Position numbers and translations under genes: made by a program
Notes under the pieces: model-generated
What the model was told of the DNA's origin: nothing
The model's input: the letters and a program-made list of their open reading frames with translations, nothing else
Database searches by the model: none
Part shown: piece by piece, positions 6,277-15,712 of the stretch
Layout of the letters: the number at the start of each line of letters is the position of its first letter
Numbering within the stretch: position 1 is the first letter of the stretch
DNA from: a virus
Length of the DNA: 24,193 bases
Direction: 5' to 3' (one strand)
IMG/VR virus record: IMGVR_UViG_3300025652_000539
Coordinates: 1-24,193 of that record

Positions 6277-8103
6277 TTATCCTTCTAAGGTTTCTATTCT
6301 AGTTTTTAAGTCTTCTATAATTGTTTGTTGTTCTTGTATTGCTTTTGTTAAAACTGCTGTAAGTTTTTGATAACTGATTGAGTACAAATCTTTATCTGTA
6401 TCTACAGGTACACTTACTACTTCAGGTATCAAAGGTAAAACTTCTTGTGCTATAAAACCTATATCGTTTGTACCTTCGTCTTGTTTTACAAACTGTCCGT
6501 CTTGTTTTATTGAATTATGATGTTTATATTGTGATGGCTTTAATTGTTTAACGATATCTAGTCCATAAGAAAGAGTTTGTATGTTTGATTTTATTCTACT
6601 GTCTGAATAAGTAACCCAAGCATTTGCCCTACCTTGACCTGCTGCACTTCCAGTATTTGGAAGCTCTAAACGGTAAGCAGGTGAATCGTCTCCAACACCT
6701 AAATTGCCTCCAGTAAAATAAGAACCACCGTTACCAGTAAAGAAAACCTTAGCATTTTGACCGCCATCATACATAGTGTAAGTTGCGGCATCTGCGCCAC
6801 CACCTACAGTAAAATAATGCCTTGCCTCTTCTCCATCATTCGGTGTTGTGTTGAATCTTACAGAACCGCAAACAGATAATTTATCACCTGGATTTGTAGT
6901 GTTTATGCCCACGTTTCCATTTGCAAGAATACGCATCCTTTCTGAAGAGTTATATATATCCTTAAAGAGTAAATTTCCATTAGCACCTTCTGAATTTATA
7001 CTAAAAGCATCTGCTGTACCTTCAGTTAGATAAAAACCACCTACTCCACTCAAGCATTGTGCTTTTACTCTTCCAGATGAATCAATACGCATAGCTTCTG
7101 CGGTATTCGTAGTAAATGACATATAATTAGAGGAATGGTCATAGAAAATACTGCCAACATCAGCATCATCATTATCCCCAAAGCATAAGACTGAATCTCC
7201 AACTGAATGCCCCAATAAAAATAACTTGGCATTACCAGTTGAAACGGTTGTCTCTATTTTCTGTGATATATGTGCGCTAGTAGATTTAAGGTGTAATAGA
7301 ACATCAGGACTCGTAGTTCCTATGCCTACTTTACCATCTGTTTCTATACTGAACTTTTCAGCAGAAGAATCACTAATCTTTAATCTTCCATCTGAATCAT
7401 CCCTATCAAACTTCCAATAACTAGAGGTACTATTAGAAATAGCAAACGTACCCGTAACATCAAGGGTTGTTTGTGGGTTCGGAGTTGCTATGCCTACGTT
7501 TCCACTTTTATTTACTGATACTTTAGGTTCATCTACATTAGCAAGACCAATAACAAAATTATCTGTACCATCATCATGCCCTATTGTGTATTGTGCAGAG
7601 CCATCATTAAAAAACTTAATTTCTGTGTCAGAACCACTAACTGCTTCTAGTCTTAACCTTGTATCTCCTGAAGATGCTTTTATATCTAAAATTTCACCTG
7701 GGGCTCTTCCTATTCCAACTTGTTCAGAACTATTAATAGTTATAGCAGTTGCATTTGCGTTATCGTCTATACCTGCGGATGTAAATGTAGTTGCCGTTAA
7801 TGTTGTAAAAGCACCTGTTCCTGCTGAACTGGCACCTATGTTAGTGCCATCAATAGTACCGCCGTTTATATCTACCGTGTTATTAGCAGTAACAGAGAAG
7901 GGCATAGTAATCCAGGCGTTATTCGCACTGTTTCTTAATTTTAATACATTAGCAGAAGTGTCTAACCACCAAAGATAAGCGTAGGTGGTGCCAGGTGCGG
8001 AAGATCCGCTATTGTTTGAAGATATGGCCAATGCCATATTGTTAATATCTGCCCTAACTGTTGCACCAGAGGCATTAGCTATAACGTAATCATGTTGTGC
8101 CAT
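6277..8103 (-). CDS. Tail fibre/spike with VGIGT repeats and self-cleaving S74 chaperone domain
   Basis: A 608-residue tail fibre. The N-terminal part (about 1-90) includes LWWLDTSANVLKLRNSANNA, typical of the fibre attachment segment. The middle carries at least five copies of a strand-turn motif: VGIGRAPGEILDIKA, VGIATPNPQTTLDVTG, VGIGTTSPDVLLHL, VGINTTNPGDKLSVCG, LGVGDDSPAYRLEL. These fit a trimeric beta-helical shaft. The C-terminus (about 495-608) is an intramolecular chaperone of the peptidase S74 family: YSDSRIKSNI (Ser/Lys dyad Ser502 and Lys505), IGFIAQEVLPLIPEVV, then a terminal coiled coil. The chaperone drives trimerisation and then cuts itself off just before the dyad. AAAGGTGG lies about nine bases before the ATG, and promoter-like element copy 2 lies 38 bases upstream. 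It is likely the receptor-binding fibre. Confidence 0.88.
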   Translation of the reverse strand: MAQHDYVIANASGATVRADINNMALAISSNNSGSSAPGTTYAYLWWLDTSANVLKLRNSANNAWITMPFSVTANNTVDINGGTIDGTNIGASSAGTGAFTTLTATTFTSAGIDDNANATAITINSSEQVGIGRAPGEILDIKASSGDTRLRLEAVSGSDTEIKFFNDGSAQYTIGHDDGTDNFVIGLANVDEPKVSVNKSGNVGIATPNPQTTLDVTGTFAISNSTSSYWKFDRDDSDGRLKISDSSAEKFSIETDGKVGIGTTSPDVLLHLKSTSAHISQKIETTVSTGNAKLFLLGHSVGDSVLCFGDNDDADVGSIFYDHSSNYMSFTTNTAEAMRIDSSGRVKAQCLSGVGGFYLTEGTADAFSINSEGANGNLLFKDIYNSSERMRILANGNVGINTTNPGDKLSVCGSVRFNTTPNDGEEARHYFTVGGGADAATYTMYDGGQNAKVFFTGNGGSYFTGGNLGVGDDSPAYRLELPNTGSAAGQGRANAWVTYSDSRIKSNIQTLSYGLDIVKQLKPSQYKHHNSIKQDGQFVKQDEGTNDIGFIAQEVLPLIPEVVSVPVDTDKDLYSISYQKLTAVLTKAIQEQQTIIEDLKTRIETLEG

Positions 8104-8140
8104 CTAAAACCCACCTTTACATGTTATAAATTTTGTATAA

Positions 8141-8171
8141 AAGACCGTAAGTTGCATATTCATATTGTCAA
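8141..8171 (-). promoter_or_regulatory. Bipartite promoter-like element, copy 2
   Basis: On the minus strand this reads TTGACA, nine bases, then TGCAACTTACGGTCTT. The sequence and spacing are identical to copy 1 at 22024-22054, apart from the nine-base spacer. TTGACA overlaps the TGA stop of the J gene (8168-8170). A perfect sigma-70 -35 box with no good -10 at 16-18 bases suggests either an activator-dependent promoter or a box for a phage regulator. The downstream AT-rich gap (8104-8140) contains TATACA. The fibre start is 38 bases further on, room for a short leader. Confidence 0.58.
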
Positions 8172-11100
8172 TATCCTCTTGCTAAGTAGTAAGCAGTTCT
8201 GGCTATGCCTGCACCGCTTGCGTTATAAAACCTAAGTGTAAATCCTGTAGCAGAACTGCTAGTTATCGCATAGTAATCACCAGTAGCCATATCGTTAGCA
8301 GTGATGGCTATTTGTGGCACAGCTAAGAATGGTGTGTCATAGGTAAATGCTGTACCGCCTGTAGCTGTAGTGCCTGTTTCTGATTCAAATCTAAAGTAAA
8401 CCTCTGCTTTTGCTAATAACTGCGATACGTTAATTTGGTGTGTTGTATCGCCTGTTGTACATTCCAATTTGAATTTATGAGCTCTGCCGTAATAGTTACC
8501 AATCGTAAATTCTTGGTACGCTGAATAAGTTGCAGATCCACTTGCAGGATCATCATTGGTAGTAGCAATAAATAAAGTAGCGTTTACATCATCAAATGTA
8601 TTGGCATCTATAGCTTCCCAAGTATCAATATTACCTGCTCTGTTATCCCATATATCTGTTGTAGCAACCGTAGTAAAAGTTATATTGCCTGTTAATGTGG
8701 CTGACATTACACGCGTTAGATCTATGTAACTAGCAAACTCGTAAGATCCAGAAGTGTCAACACCACCAATGGCATCAAATAAGCCCCAAGTGTCTATATT
8801 TTCTGTTTTGCTGTCTATAAGCGTATCAGCTTCGAACTTAAGTACACCGCTTTCAGCATCAACTACCATATTTGTTTTTGTGCCTGTAAAGGTAGTATCT
8901 GTAATAGTTTGTTGTGTTCTTTTTTCTTGTATTGACGGCGTAACAGTATTGACAATACTTGTAGCACTTACTGATTTATTTCCTGTTGAATCTACAGCTT
9001 TAATTAAATACGTACCTACTAACAAAGGCATTGAAGCAGAGTTAGAAGATCCTGGTACATCTGATCCTATTTTTATAGACGTACCCCAAGTAGCACCGCT
9101 AGTAGCCACGCTGTGTCTTATTTCAAATGTACCACCAACTTTAACATCTAGATCTGTAGTAGGTGTCCAAGACAAGTTAGCTTGTGTGCTTTCTGCTCTT
9201 AAATAAAAGTTTGTTACATTAGCAGGTGCGGCACTAAGTCCTGTTATTTCTGCTGTAACGGTTCCGTAAGGTGATTTGATACCTGCATCGTTTACAGCCC
9301 TTACTCTAAAGTCATAATTGCCTGGTGCAATGTCAAAAAACTCAAAGAAAGTACCAGTAGAAGATCCTAAGCGTTCAAAATTATTAGATACGCTAGAAAG
9401 TTTATATTCAACTTCATAACTTTCTATGTATACACCTAATGCTTCCCAATCTGTGTTGCTTTGTGCCACCCAAGATAACACCGCTTTAGCTTTTACACCT
9501 GAACCTGCTGTAGTTGATATAAGTGATTCAACTACGCCTGTTATACCAGGAGCATTAACGGCAGGCAGTACAGTCGTGCTTTTTACGTTTATAAGTTTTG
9601 TAACATAATTAGATTTAAAACCTGCTGTATTTACTGCTCTTATAGCAAATTGATACACACGAGGATCTAAATTATCTATTGTAAATTGTGTGCCAGTAAC
9701 CGTTCCTACTTGTGTATAGGAAGTTTGTCCTGCGGCGCGGCCTATGATTGCTACTTCGTAATGTTTTATGTAAGGCGAAGTAGGTGCCGCCCAAGTTAAA
9801 GTAACTCTGTTTGTAATTTTAGGATCATTAAAAAATAGTGCTTCTGTTGCAACTGGATTGATTGGTTTAGATACAGTGCTTAGATCTGGTAGATTTGTAT
9901 TAGGAGCGGTATCAAAAGTATTTGCGGTGCCTACTGTGTAAACATCTGCATCGTATTCCCTAGCTATTATAGAAATTTCATCGTTAGCCTCTATGCCTAT
10001 TTGTATAACTCTAAATAATTTACCTGCACCACTATTTAAACTAGACCAACCAGGCGCATCTAATTTTATGTATATGACATCGCCTACTTCTGCCAACAAA
10101 CCTTCTTGTAGTGTCCTAAAATCAATAATGATGCCCTGTCTACTTTGTTTTAAAACCTGTTCTGCAATCATTTGTGCCTGGTAATAATTAGCAGTAAAGG
10201 GCAGTTCTATTTTGCGCTCTAATAATAAATTATTATCTTGTGTCTTGTAGGTGCTACTCTCTGAATATACAAAATCTGCTTGCCACTCATTCTCTGGATT
10301 AAAGAAGTTTGCTTGTACTCTGTTAGCTAAACTTTGTTTACCAGGTAACGTAATATTAAAATTAGGCATGATGGTTGATTCGTCAAACGTCAATGAAGCT
10401 GTTTCTGCCTTATCTATAATTAGTTTGTAAAAACCACCACTAAACACAAGCATACCCCTACAGGACGTAAGTAATTTATTAAGTATGTTCATGCTTGATT
10501 CACCAACAGAAACAACGCCATTCATCGTAAATCGTTTCTGTGTGACGGTTGTACCATCGTCTTTTGTAATAGTAATTAGTTCATCACAATAATTTGCCGC
10601 CGCTTCAAATGATGATGTGCTTATTTGTGTTCCTGATATGCCCTTACCGTAGATAGAATTAGTCAAATAGTCTTTGATACAAAGAGCAGGATTATTACTG
10701 TATCTATCAATAGAAAATGCAGTTCCAGAATAAGTGGCTCTTGTGTCTTCAACAACCTTACCTAATATATCTGCATTAATAGTAGGCACACCAGATCCCC
10801 AAACATCCGAATCAGCTTCTAGCCTAAGATAAAGATAAGCAACACCGCTTAATTTATATGTAGAATCCCATACAAATGGCTTACCGTCTGAGTTAGCTGT
10901 ACCAACTAACTCTGCATCTGCCGCTTGAGTGGCTTCACCTCTATGCACACTTACATAGGCCTTACCTTCAAATCTTGCGTCCATCTGTGGCCAGATCTCT
11001 ACGTTATTAGCATAAACTTTTTTTACAGCACCTATTGGCCCTTCACAGAGTGCAATAACCATATTTAGGTATTCATTAGGCATCTGCCCATTTGGGTAAT

Positions 11101-11413
11101 CATCGCTTACATCAACATAACCAGGAGAAGCCGACACAAACACTTGCACACCACCTACACGCCTCGCGCCATAGATGACAGGCAAGGGGGCAGAACTGGA
11201 TCTGCTGTTGCTTAGAACTGTTGCGCCTTGTTGTGCTAGTCCTATTCTGGGTATCTCATATAAGCCCTGTATGGCACCGCCAACAGCGTTAAAAAAAGCA
11301 CCTGCCGCTACATAGCCTAATACCTGTCCTGCAATGTAATTACCTGTTGCATAAGAAAATAATAAAGTAAAAAACTCAATCGTTCCTTTTACAAAAGCTA
11401 CTGCCTGCCCCAT
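8168..11413 (-). CDS. Lambda J-like tail tip attachment/host specificity protein
   Basis: A 1081-residue protein at the distal end of the tail module, where lambda J sits. A hydrophobic N-terminus (about 1-50) precedes the J signature region: PLPVIYGARRVGGVQVFVSA, then MVIALCEGPIGAVKKVYANN. A tail-hub region runs to about 500 (FNITLPGKQSLANRVQANFF; GLLAEVGDVIYIKLDAPGW). After it come about three fibronectin type III domains (about 505-820), marked by VTLTWAAPTSPYIKHYEVAI, YQFAIRAVNTAGFKSNY, YDFRVRAVNDAGIKSPYG and ANLSWTPTTDLDVKVGGTF. The C-terminal 250 residues are beta-rich and end TAYYLARGY, probably the part that touches the receptor or host sugar. It starts by a TAATG overlap with the NlpC/P60-like gene. 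Confidence 0.9.
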   Translation of the reverse strand: MGQAVAFVKGTIEFFTLLFSYATGNYIAGQVLGYVAAGAFFNAVGGAIQGLYEIPRIGLAQQGATVLSNSRSSSAPLPVIYGARRVGGVQVFVSASPGYVDVSDDYPNGQMPNEYLNMVIALCEGPIGAVKKVYANNVEIWPQMDARFEGKAYVSVHRGEATQAADAELVGTANSDGKPFVWDSTYKLSGVAYLYLRLEADSDVWGSGVPTINADILGKVVEDTRATYSGTAFSIDRYSNNPALCIKDYLTNSIYGKGISGTQISTSSFEAAANYCDELITITKDDGTTVTQKRFTMNGVVSVGESSMNILNKLLTSCRGMLVFSGGFYKLIIDKAETASLTFDESTIMPNFNITLPGKQSLANRVQANFFNPENEWQADFVYSESSTYKTQDNNLLLERKIELPFTANYYQAQMIAEQVLKQSRQGIIIDFRTLQEGLLAEVGDVIYIKLDAPGWSSLNSGAGKLFRVIQIGIEANDEISIIAREYDADVYTVGTANTFDTAPNTNLPDLSTVSKPINPVATEALFFNDPKITNRVTLTWAAPTSPYIKHYEVAIIGRAAGQTSYTQVGTVTGTQFTIDNLDPRVYQFAIRAVNTAGFKSNYVTKLINVKSTTVLPAVNAPGITGVVESLISTTAGSGVKAKAVLSWVAQSNTDWEALGVYIESYEVEYKLSSVSNNFERLGSSTGTFFEFFDIAPGNYDFRVRAVNDAGIKSPYGTVTAEITGLSAAPANVTNFYLRAESTQANLSWTPTTDLDVKVGGTFEIRHSVATSGATWGTSIKIGSDVPGSSNSASMPLLVGTYLIKAVDSTGNKSVSATSIVNTVTPSIQEKRTQQTITDTTFTGTKTNMVVDAESGVLKFEADTLIDSKTENIDTWGLFDAIGGVDTSGSYEFASYIDLTRVMSATLTGNITFTTVATTDIWDNRAGNIDTWEAIDANTFDDVNATLFIATTNDDPASGSATYSAYQEFTIGNYYGRAHKFKLECTTGDTTHQINVSQLLAKAEVYFRFESETGTTATGGTAFTYDTPFLAVPQIAITANDMATGDYYAITSSSATGFTLRFYNASGAGIARTAYYLARGY

Positions 11414-11820
11414 TAATTAATCCTCAATGCCCAATTAAAATAATCAAAACCATCAATTCTTGTTATAGATGTTTTACTGTCTTCTATTACAGATAATATT
11501 TTAGATCCCAAACAAATATGCCCCATTTCAAAGCCTTTAGTATGCACAATTAATATATCGCCAGTTCTGGCTAGTTTAGGTGGTAATTTTGTAGCCCCTA
11601 ATTCTTCTATAATTCCATCTGTAAAAGTGTATTTTTGTTTTTTATTAAATTTGACAGCACCTATCTTAGTTTTGTATTTGCTATAGATCATACTTTGTAC
11701 ATCATTGCCCCATACTTCGTCTAAGTATTTAAGCACTAAGGTATTACAATCATTAGTACCCCAGGCGAATGGGGTATTTAGTTCTTTTTGTGCAAACGCT
11801 ATAGTTTCTATGTCCTTCAT
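11413..11820 (-). CDS. NlpC/P60-like tail peptidase (lambda K-like)
   Basis: A 135-residue protein with the cysteine-peptidase signature FAWGTNDCNTLVL, giving Cys25 as nucleophile, and GFEMGHICLG, giving His101 as partner. Between them is the RTGDILIVH strand. Such proteins cut peptidoglycan cross-links and sit at the tail tip to help DNA entry. The position between the gpL-like hub and J is the same as lambda K, but the protein lacks lambda K's extra JAB-like N-terminal domain and is short. ATGA overlap upstream and TAATG overlap downstream imply coupled translation. The Asp before the Cys and the GH motif favour an active enzyme. Confidence 0.78.
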   Translation of the reverse strand: MKDIETIAFAQKELNTPFAWGTNDCNTLVLKYLDEVWGNDVQSMIYSKYKTKIGAVKFNKKQKYTFTDGIIEELGATKLPPKLARTGDILIVHTKGFEMGHICLGSKILSVIEDSKTSITRIDGFDYFNWALRIN

Positions 11821-13601
11821 TGTGGTATTGCGTATTTAATGTTTTCTTGTGGTCTTGCAATTCGTAGATCTAAAGTAGTAGTTTTTTTACCACCCCTAGC
11901 CACACTGCTTGCTTTTACAGGTAGCTTTACATAAGTATAAGCACCGCCGCCTTGTGCTGTTGATGTAGCGGTAGTAGCTACCGTAACAGTAAAACTATTT
12001 GCATTTGGAACGCTTGCTACTATGTGCGATTTATTAAGATCAGATGCAGGAACGCCACCAACGCTAGTGCATCCTATTATTGAAACTGTGTCTCCTACGG
12101 CTAAACCATGTGCTGTGTGATGAAAGGTGACGGTTGTACTTCCTGAAGTTGTTGCTACAAATGGGCTATTGGGTGACAAACCATCTATAGTAACGCCGTC
12201 ACCTCCACCGTTGTTCACGGTACTGGTTACAGAATCTGTTACTGTTACGTTTACTGCATTGTTACTTTTTATTGATGCTACTGTTTTTGTACCGTTAATA
12301 CTTGCGGCGGCTACACCACCTACATCGGCTGAACCTGCAATAACTAAAGTATCACCTATGTTTAATTCATGATCTGCTATATTTATTGTTACTGTATTAG
12401 CTACTGTCGTATCTGTTGATATTGGCGGTGCTGTTGTTTTTTCTTCTTTTACTACAGCTACTTTTGCTGTTCTTACACCGTTGCTTGCAACTTCTTTAAC
12501 TTCGTAGGCTCTATTGGTTAGATCTATTTCTGTGATACCGCCTATGTCACCTGTGTTTTCAAACTTTATAAAATCACCAACTTTAGACGTTTCTGTCGGA
12601 TCTAAAACTTCAACGTAATTTTCTTTGTTGGTTGTTGTTTCTGTTTTTAATCCTGTAGTTATTGGCGGTTCGCTATATATAGTTAAGTTTTTGCCACCTG
12701 TAAAATTTTCTACTACGGTTACTGTTTCTTCTATATCAAAATAAAAAGTGTTTAGATCTGCAACAGTGACCGTTTTTTCTCCATTTATAGATGTTGCGGG
12801 TACTTCTGTTGTGTCTTCTGCACCATCTATTTCAACAGTATCACCAGTGCTAAGATCATGCTCTGCAACATTTACATAAACTCTATCACCAAGATCTACA
12901 CTTATTGTTATAGGATTGCCCCAAGGGTTAGTAACCAATACAGATTCAGTGCCTATATCACCTGTGTTTGTGTAAGAAGCACCAGTTATTTCACCAGTTA
13001 AAGATCCTGCACCTTCTACTCTGTTACCGCCGTTAAATTCTTGCCCCCACACTATGTCTTTTATAATTTGTGAAGCGTAAATAAAACCGTTATCACCTGG
13101 ATAGTGTAGCTGTTGATTTTCGTGGTTAGTGTATCGTCCTGGTGTCTTCTCAAAATCTACAAATTGGTTAGAAGCAACAACAGCTATTGTGGCTAAACCA
13201 GTGTCGGCATCTTCTGTAATAACAGGTGAGTCTAATCTTCCATCAAATATAGTGACTGGATTTGCTATAAGTGCATTTGACGTGTCAATAAATGCTTTTC
13301 TAATAACGACACGTCTATCTACATAGTTCTCAGTCAAAAACAGATTAGTGTATTGCTGATCAACACCAGACAAGCTAAGTGTAATTCTAGATGCTGTAAC
13401 CTCTGTGCTTTCTTCTATGTTTGCAAAGTTTAAAAAGAAACCAAGAGCATCATAGGTATTACTGTCGTAAACAACATCCCTGTAATTGTCTGTGACGTAG
13501 TAAGTGGCACTGTCTAAATACACCTCTATTAAATGCAGAGGGTGAGACTGATCTTTTTTGATCTCAGTTTGGAAAGCAGTTGTACTTCCTCTGTTTGCCA
13601 T
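11817..13601 (-). CDS. Tail hub/minor tail protein (gpL/DUF2163-like) with a large repeat insertion
   Basis: A 594-residue protein. Residues 1-195 match the hub family of lambda L / GTA gp13: LHLIEVYLDSATYYVTD, FDGRLDSPVITEDADTG, then FEKTPGRYTNHENQQLHYPGD and FIYASQI. The hub normally ends soon after this, but here about 350 extra residues follow. They contain at least three tandem beta-repeats (about 240-303, 402-467, 489-553) sharing a plan: H-x-L-x-x-GD-T-V-x-I-x-G, V-G-G-V-x-A, INGTKTV, then FTVTV and a Gly-rich end. The repeats resemble the FCCH-like modules found in phage virion proteins. A more divergent unit may lie at 340-385. The C-terminus (LPVKASSVARGGKKTTTLDL) is basic. The insertion probably projects from the baseplate and may bind host surfaces. 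Confidence 0.75.
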   Translation of the reverse strand: MANRGSTTAFQTEIKKDQSHPLHLIEVYLDSATYYVTDNYRDVVYDSNTYDALGFFLNFANIEESTEVTASRITLSLSGVDQQYTNLFLTENYVDRRVVIRKAFIDTSNALIANPVTIFDGRLDSPVITEDADTGLATIAVVASNQFVDFEKTPGRYTNHENQQLHYPGDNGFIYASQIIKDIVWGQEFNGGNRVEGAGSLTGEITGASYTNTGDIGTESVLVTNPWGNPITISVDLGDRVYVNVAEHDLSTGDTVEIDGAEDTTEVPATSINGEKTVTVADLNTFYFDIEETVTVVENFTGGKNLTIYSEPPITTGLKTETTTNKENYVEVLDPTETSKVGDFIKFENTGDIGGITEIDLTNRAYEVKEVASNGVRTAKVAVVKEEKTTAPPISTDTTVANTVTINIADHELNIGDTLVIAGSADVGGVAAASINGTKTVASIKSNNAVNVTVTDSVTSTVNNGGGDGVTIDGLSPNSPFVATTSGSTTVTFHHTAHGLAVGDTVSIIGCTSVGGVPASDLNKSHIVASVPNANSFTVTVATTATSTAQGGGAYTYVKLPVKASSVARGGKKTTTLDLRIARPQENIKYAIPQ

Positions 13602-14204
13602 CTATGTAACCTCTATAAGATCTATTTCATATTGATAGTAGGCTGTAGGATCTGTTGTATAACCTCTAACGTCACTGGCGAAAGCCACCTGAAAAGGCAC
13701 AGAAGCAATGGTAAGAGTCTCATTATCCGCAACTGCGCTTTCTAATCTAGGAGAAAAATTAAGGGTAGCAACGCCAGATCCGTTACTGCTCATATCAGAA
13801 GTAACCATATAAACTTTTGTGTGACCTGAGAATTTAAAGAAATCACCAGATCTTAGGATGTTAGATGTACTGGCGGTTAAGCCATCTACTGTGCCTGTAG
13901 AAACTCCTGCCGCTAATGCCGCATTTACTACAGGTGTCTCACTAGATGCACCTCTTGTTGTGCCTATTGTGTTAGGTACCCAGGTAAAGGTTTCAAACTG
14001 TCCGCGTTGTGCAACACTAAAGGCAAATATAGGATCAAAGTCTGCTCTGGCTAATGGAGGGAATGTGCATTTAAATAACCATCTTTGCCCACCTCTGGAT
14101 CTAGCTTGTCTTCGTAAGTTATTGGCAACACTAAGTAATGTAGGTTCAAAACTCTGTACTTCTATAGTAAGTGGGGCAGGGGTGGTAGGGAATGTTCCGC
14201 TCAT
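13602..14204 (-). CDS. Distal tail/minor tail protein (lambda M-position)
   Basis: A 200-residue soluble protein directly after the tape measure and before the hub, where lambda M and other distal tail proteins lie. The N-terminus TTPAPLTIEVQSFEPTLLSV is followed by RRQARSRGGQRWLFKCTFPP, a pattern I know from phage minor tail proteins whose first domain packs on the tube end. The middle (about 80-140) is a small beta insert with FFKFSGHTKVYMVTSDMSS, and the end YYQYEIDLIEVT completes the barrel. Coupled to the tape measure by ATGA. The role is inferred from position and fold pattern, so the exact family is less certain. Confidence 0.6.
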   Translation of the reverse strand: MSGTFPTTPAPLTIEVQSFEPTLLSVANNLRRQARSRGGQRWLFKCTFPPLARADFDPIFAFSVAQRGQFETFTWVPNTIGTTRGASSETPVVNAALAAGVSTGTVDGLTASTSNILRSGDFFKFSGHTKVYMVTSDMSSNGSGVATLNFSPRLESAVADNETLTIASVPFQVAFASDVRGYTTDPTAYYQYEIDLIEVT

Positions 14205-15712
14205 ACTCCTAATGGCCCTCTTCTGCCACGTTTGTTAAATGATTGTTCTACTATTCCAACGATTGTTGGTGCTTGTTCTGCAATAGCGGCTGTAGCATCT
14301 TTTGAGTCAAATGCTTTTATGTCGTAAGTAATGTTTACATTTGTTGTGCCGCCACCTGCCATGCCCATTTTGTTATTTGGTACTATGTTGCCGTTACCTG
14401 GTGCAGTAAATAATTCTGGGCCTCTTTCTCCAACCATATAAGTTCTACCACCAGTAACAGGGCCGCCAGATGCTTTACCAAATATACTTGATATAGTTTT
14501 TACAGGCCCACCCATTATGTAATCAACAATAGGCTTAATAACTGCAAGTCTTAAAACTTCTTGAATTATTGAATCAATCACAGTTTTAAATAATGTACGC
14601 ATGTTCATAAAGCCTTCACTAGTTCTGTCAAAGAAATCTGTAAATGCGCCTTCTAAAGATCCTTCTATCGTGTCTTCAAACTGTTTTACAACAGTCATTG
14701 TGTCTTCTACGCCTTTAGTAACTGATTCACTAAATACGGCTACTGCCGCATCTATTTTAGACTTGTCAAATATGCCTTCAGATACAGCTAATTCTAATTC
14801 TTCTCTAAAATCTGCTATTTTTTCTGTAGGTGTTTTTAAGCTTTCTTTAATTCTTTCCGCAAAGGCTTGTAATCTTTTATCAACCGTTTTTGTAGTGCCT
14901 ACAACATCCCTTTCAAATTTTTTCTTAGGTTTATTGTTGTTAGGATCGCCGTAAAATATTTGTTGAAAATTATCTGGATTATCATCCATTAATTTTTCAA
15001 AAAAATTAAACATTTTTCTACCGCCATCTACTATGCTAATGATTCCAGATTGCACAGGCCCCCTAAGTGTACGTGATAAAACATTCATAGCATCGTTAAA
15101 TTCTTCTGCTCGTTTTGTGTCTTCGTCTGTTAAAACACCTGGTGCAACTGCGGCTAAATCTAACATGGCATCTGTTCCATCACGTATCATGTTGACCATT
15201 GGTATACCTGCTCTACCAAATAGTTTTGTTGCTAATCCTGCTTTTTCTGTCGCGTTTTCTACACCACTTAAAGCGTGCATAAACTCTATAAACAAATCAT
15301 CTATAGATTTTGTTTCCCCTTGTGCATCTTTTAATGAAACGCCTAACTGATCTACTGCATCTAAACCTAGACCAAGCCCCATTGTTGCTTCACCCATAGT
15401 TTTAGAGAAGAAACGTAAACTCTTATCAAAACCTTCTGCGGAAACACCAGATTGTTCAGCCGCAAATTGAAATCTTTGTAAAAACTCTGCGCCTACACCT
15501 ATAGATGATGAAACTTTGGCTAAATCGTCTGCTGTTTGTAATGTCTGTCTACTAAAATTAGCTATAGCCGCAGTTCCTAATAAACCAACAAAAGACTTTT
15601 TCATAAAAGCCATACTTTTTTGTGTTTTATCTAAACTGCGATTGACTTGACTAAACGCCTGCTGAGTCTTGTTCTGCGCGGTTATATTAAATCTATAATC
15701 TTTATTAGCCAT
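14201..15712 (-). CDS. Tape measure protein (lambda H-like, short)
   Basis: A 503-residue, helix-rich protein right after the G/GT chaperone gene. The start NITAQNKTQQAFSQVNRSLD and the following FMKKSFVGLLGTAAIANFSR are standard for tape measures. A hydrophobic segment (about 380-405, VIDSIIQEVLRLAVIKPIVD) precedes the C-terminal signature ASGGPVTGGRTYMVGERGPE. Tape measure length sets tail length: at the usual 0.15 nm per residue, 503 residues imply a tail of about 75 nm, half that of lambda. GT ends inside its first codons (TAA at 15705-15707, ATG at 15710-15712), so translation is coupled. Confidence 0.88.
   Translation of the reverse strand: MANKDYRFNITAQNKTQQAFSQVNRSLDKTQKSMAFMKKSFVGLLGTAAIANFSRQTLQTADDLAKVSSSIGVGAEFLQRFQFAAEQSGVSAEGFDKSLRFFSKTMGEATMGLGLGLDAVDQLGVSLKDAQGETKSIDDLFIEFMHALSGVENATEKAGLATKLFGRAGIPMVNMIRDGTDAMLDLAAVAPGVLTDEDTKRAEEFNDAMNVLSRTLRGPVQSGIISIVDGGRKMFNFFEKLMDDNPDNFQQIFYGDPNNNKPKKKFERDVVGTTKTVDKRLQAFAERIKESLKTPTEKIADFREELELAVSEGIFDKSKIDAAVAVFSESVTKGVEDTMTVVKQFEDTIEGSLEGAFTDFFDRTSEGFMNMRTLFKTVIDSIIQEVLRLAVIKPIVDYIMGGPVKTISSIFGKASGGPVTGGRTYMVGERGPELFTAPGNGNIVPNNKMGMAGGGTTNVNITYDIKAFDSKDATAAIAEQAPTIVGIVEQSFNKRGRRGPLGV

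Noticed and set aside
7490-7978. A 162-codon plus-strand frame opposite the tail fibre gene
   Set aside because: It is antisense to a clearly coding fibre gene, has no recognisable domain and no good ribosome site; long antisense frames arise here from repetitive Gly/Thr/Ser codons.
8134-8139. TATACA as a -10 box for copy 2 of the promoter-like element
   Set aside because: It is 26 bases from TTGACA, too far for sigma-70, and no equivalent lies at that place in copies 1 and 3.
8754-9206. A 150-codon plus-strand frame opposite the J gene
   Set aside because: Antisense to fibronectin-type repeats of J, hydrophobic only because Thr/Ser/Asp codons read backwards as Val/Leu-rich; no start signal.
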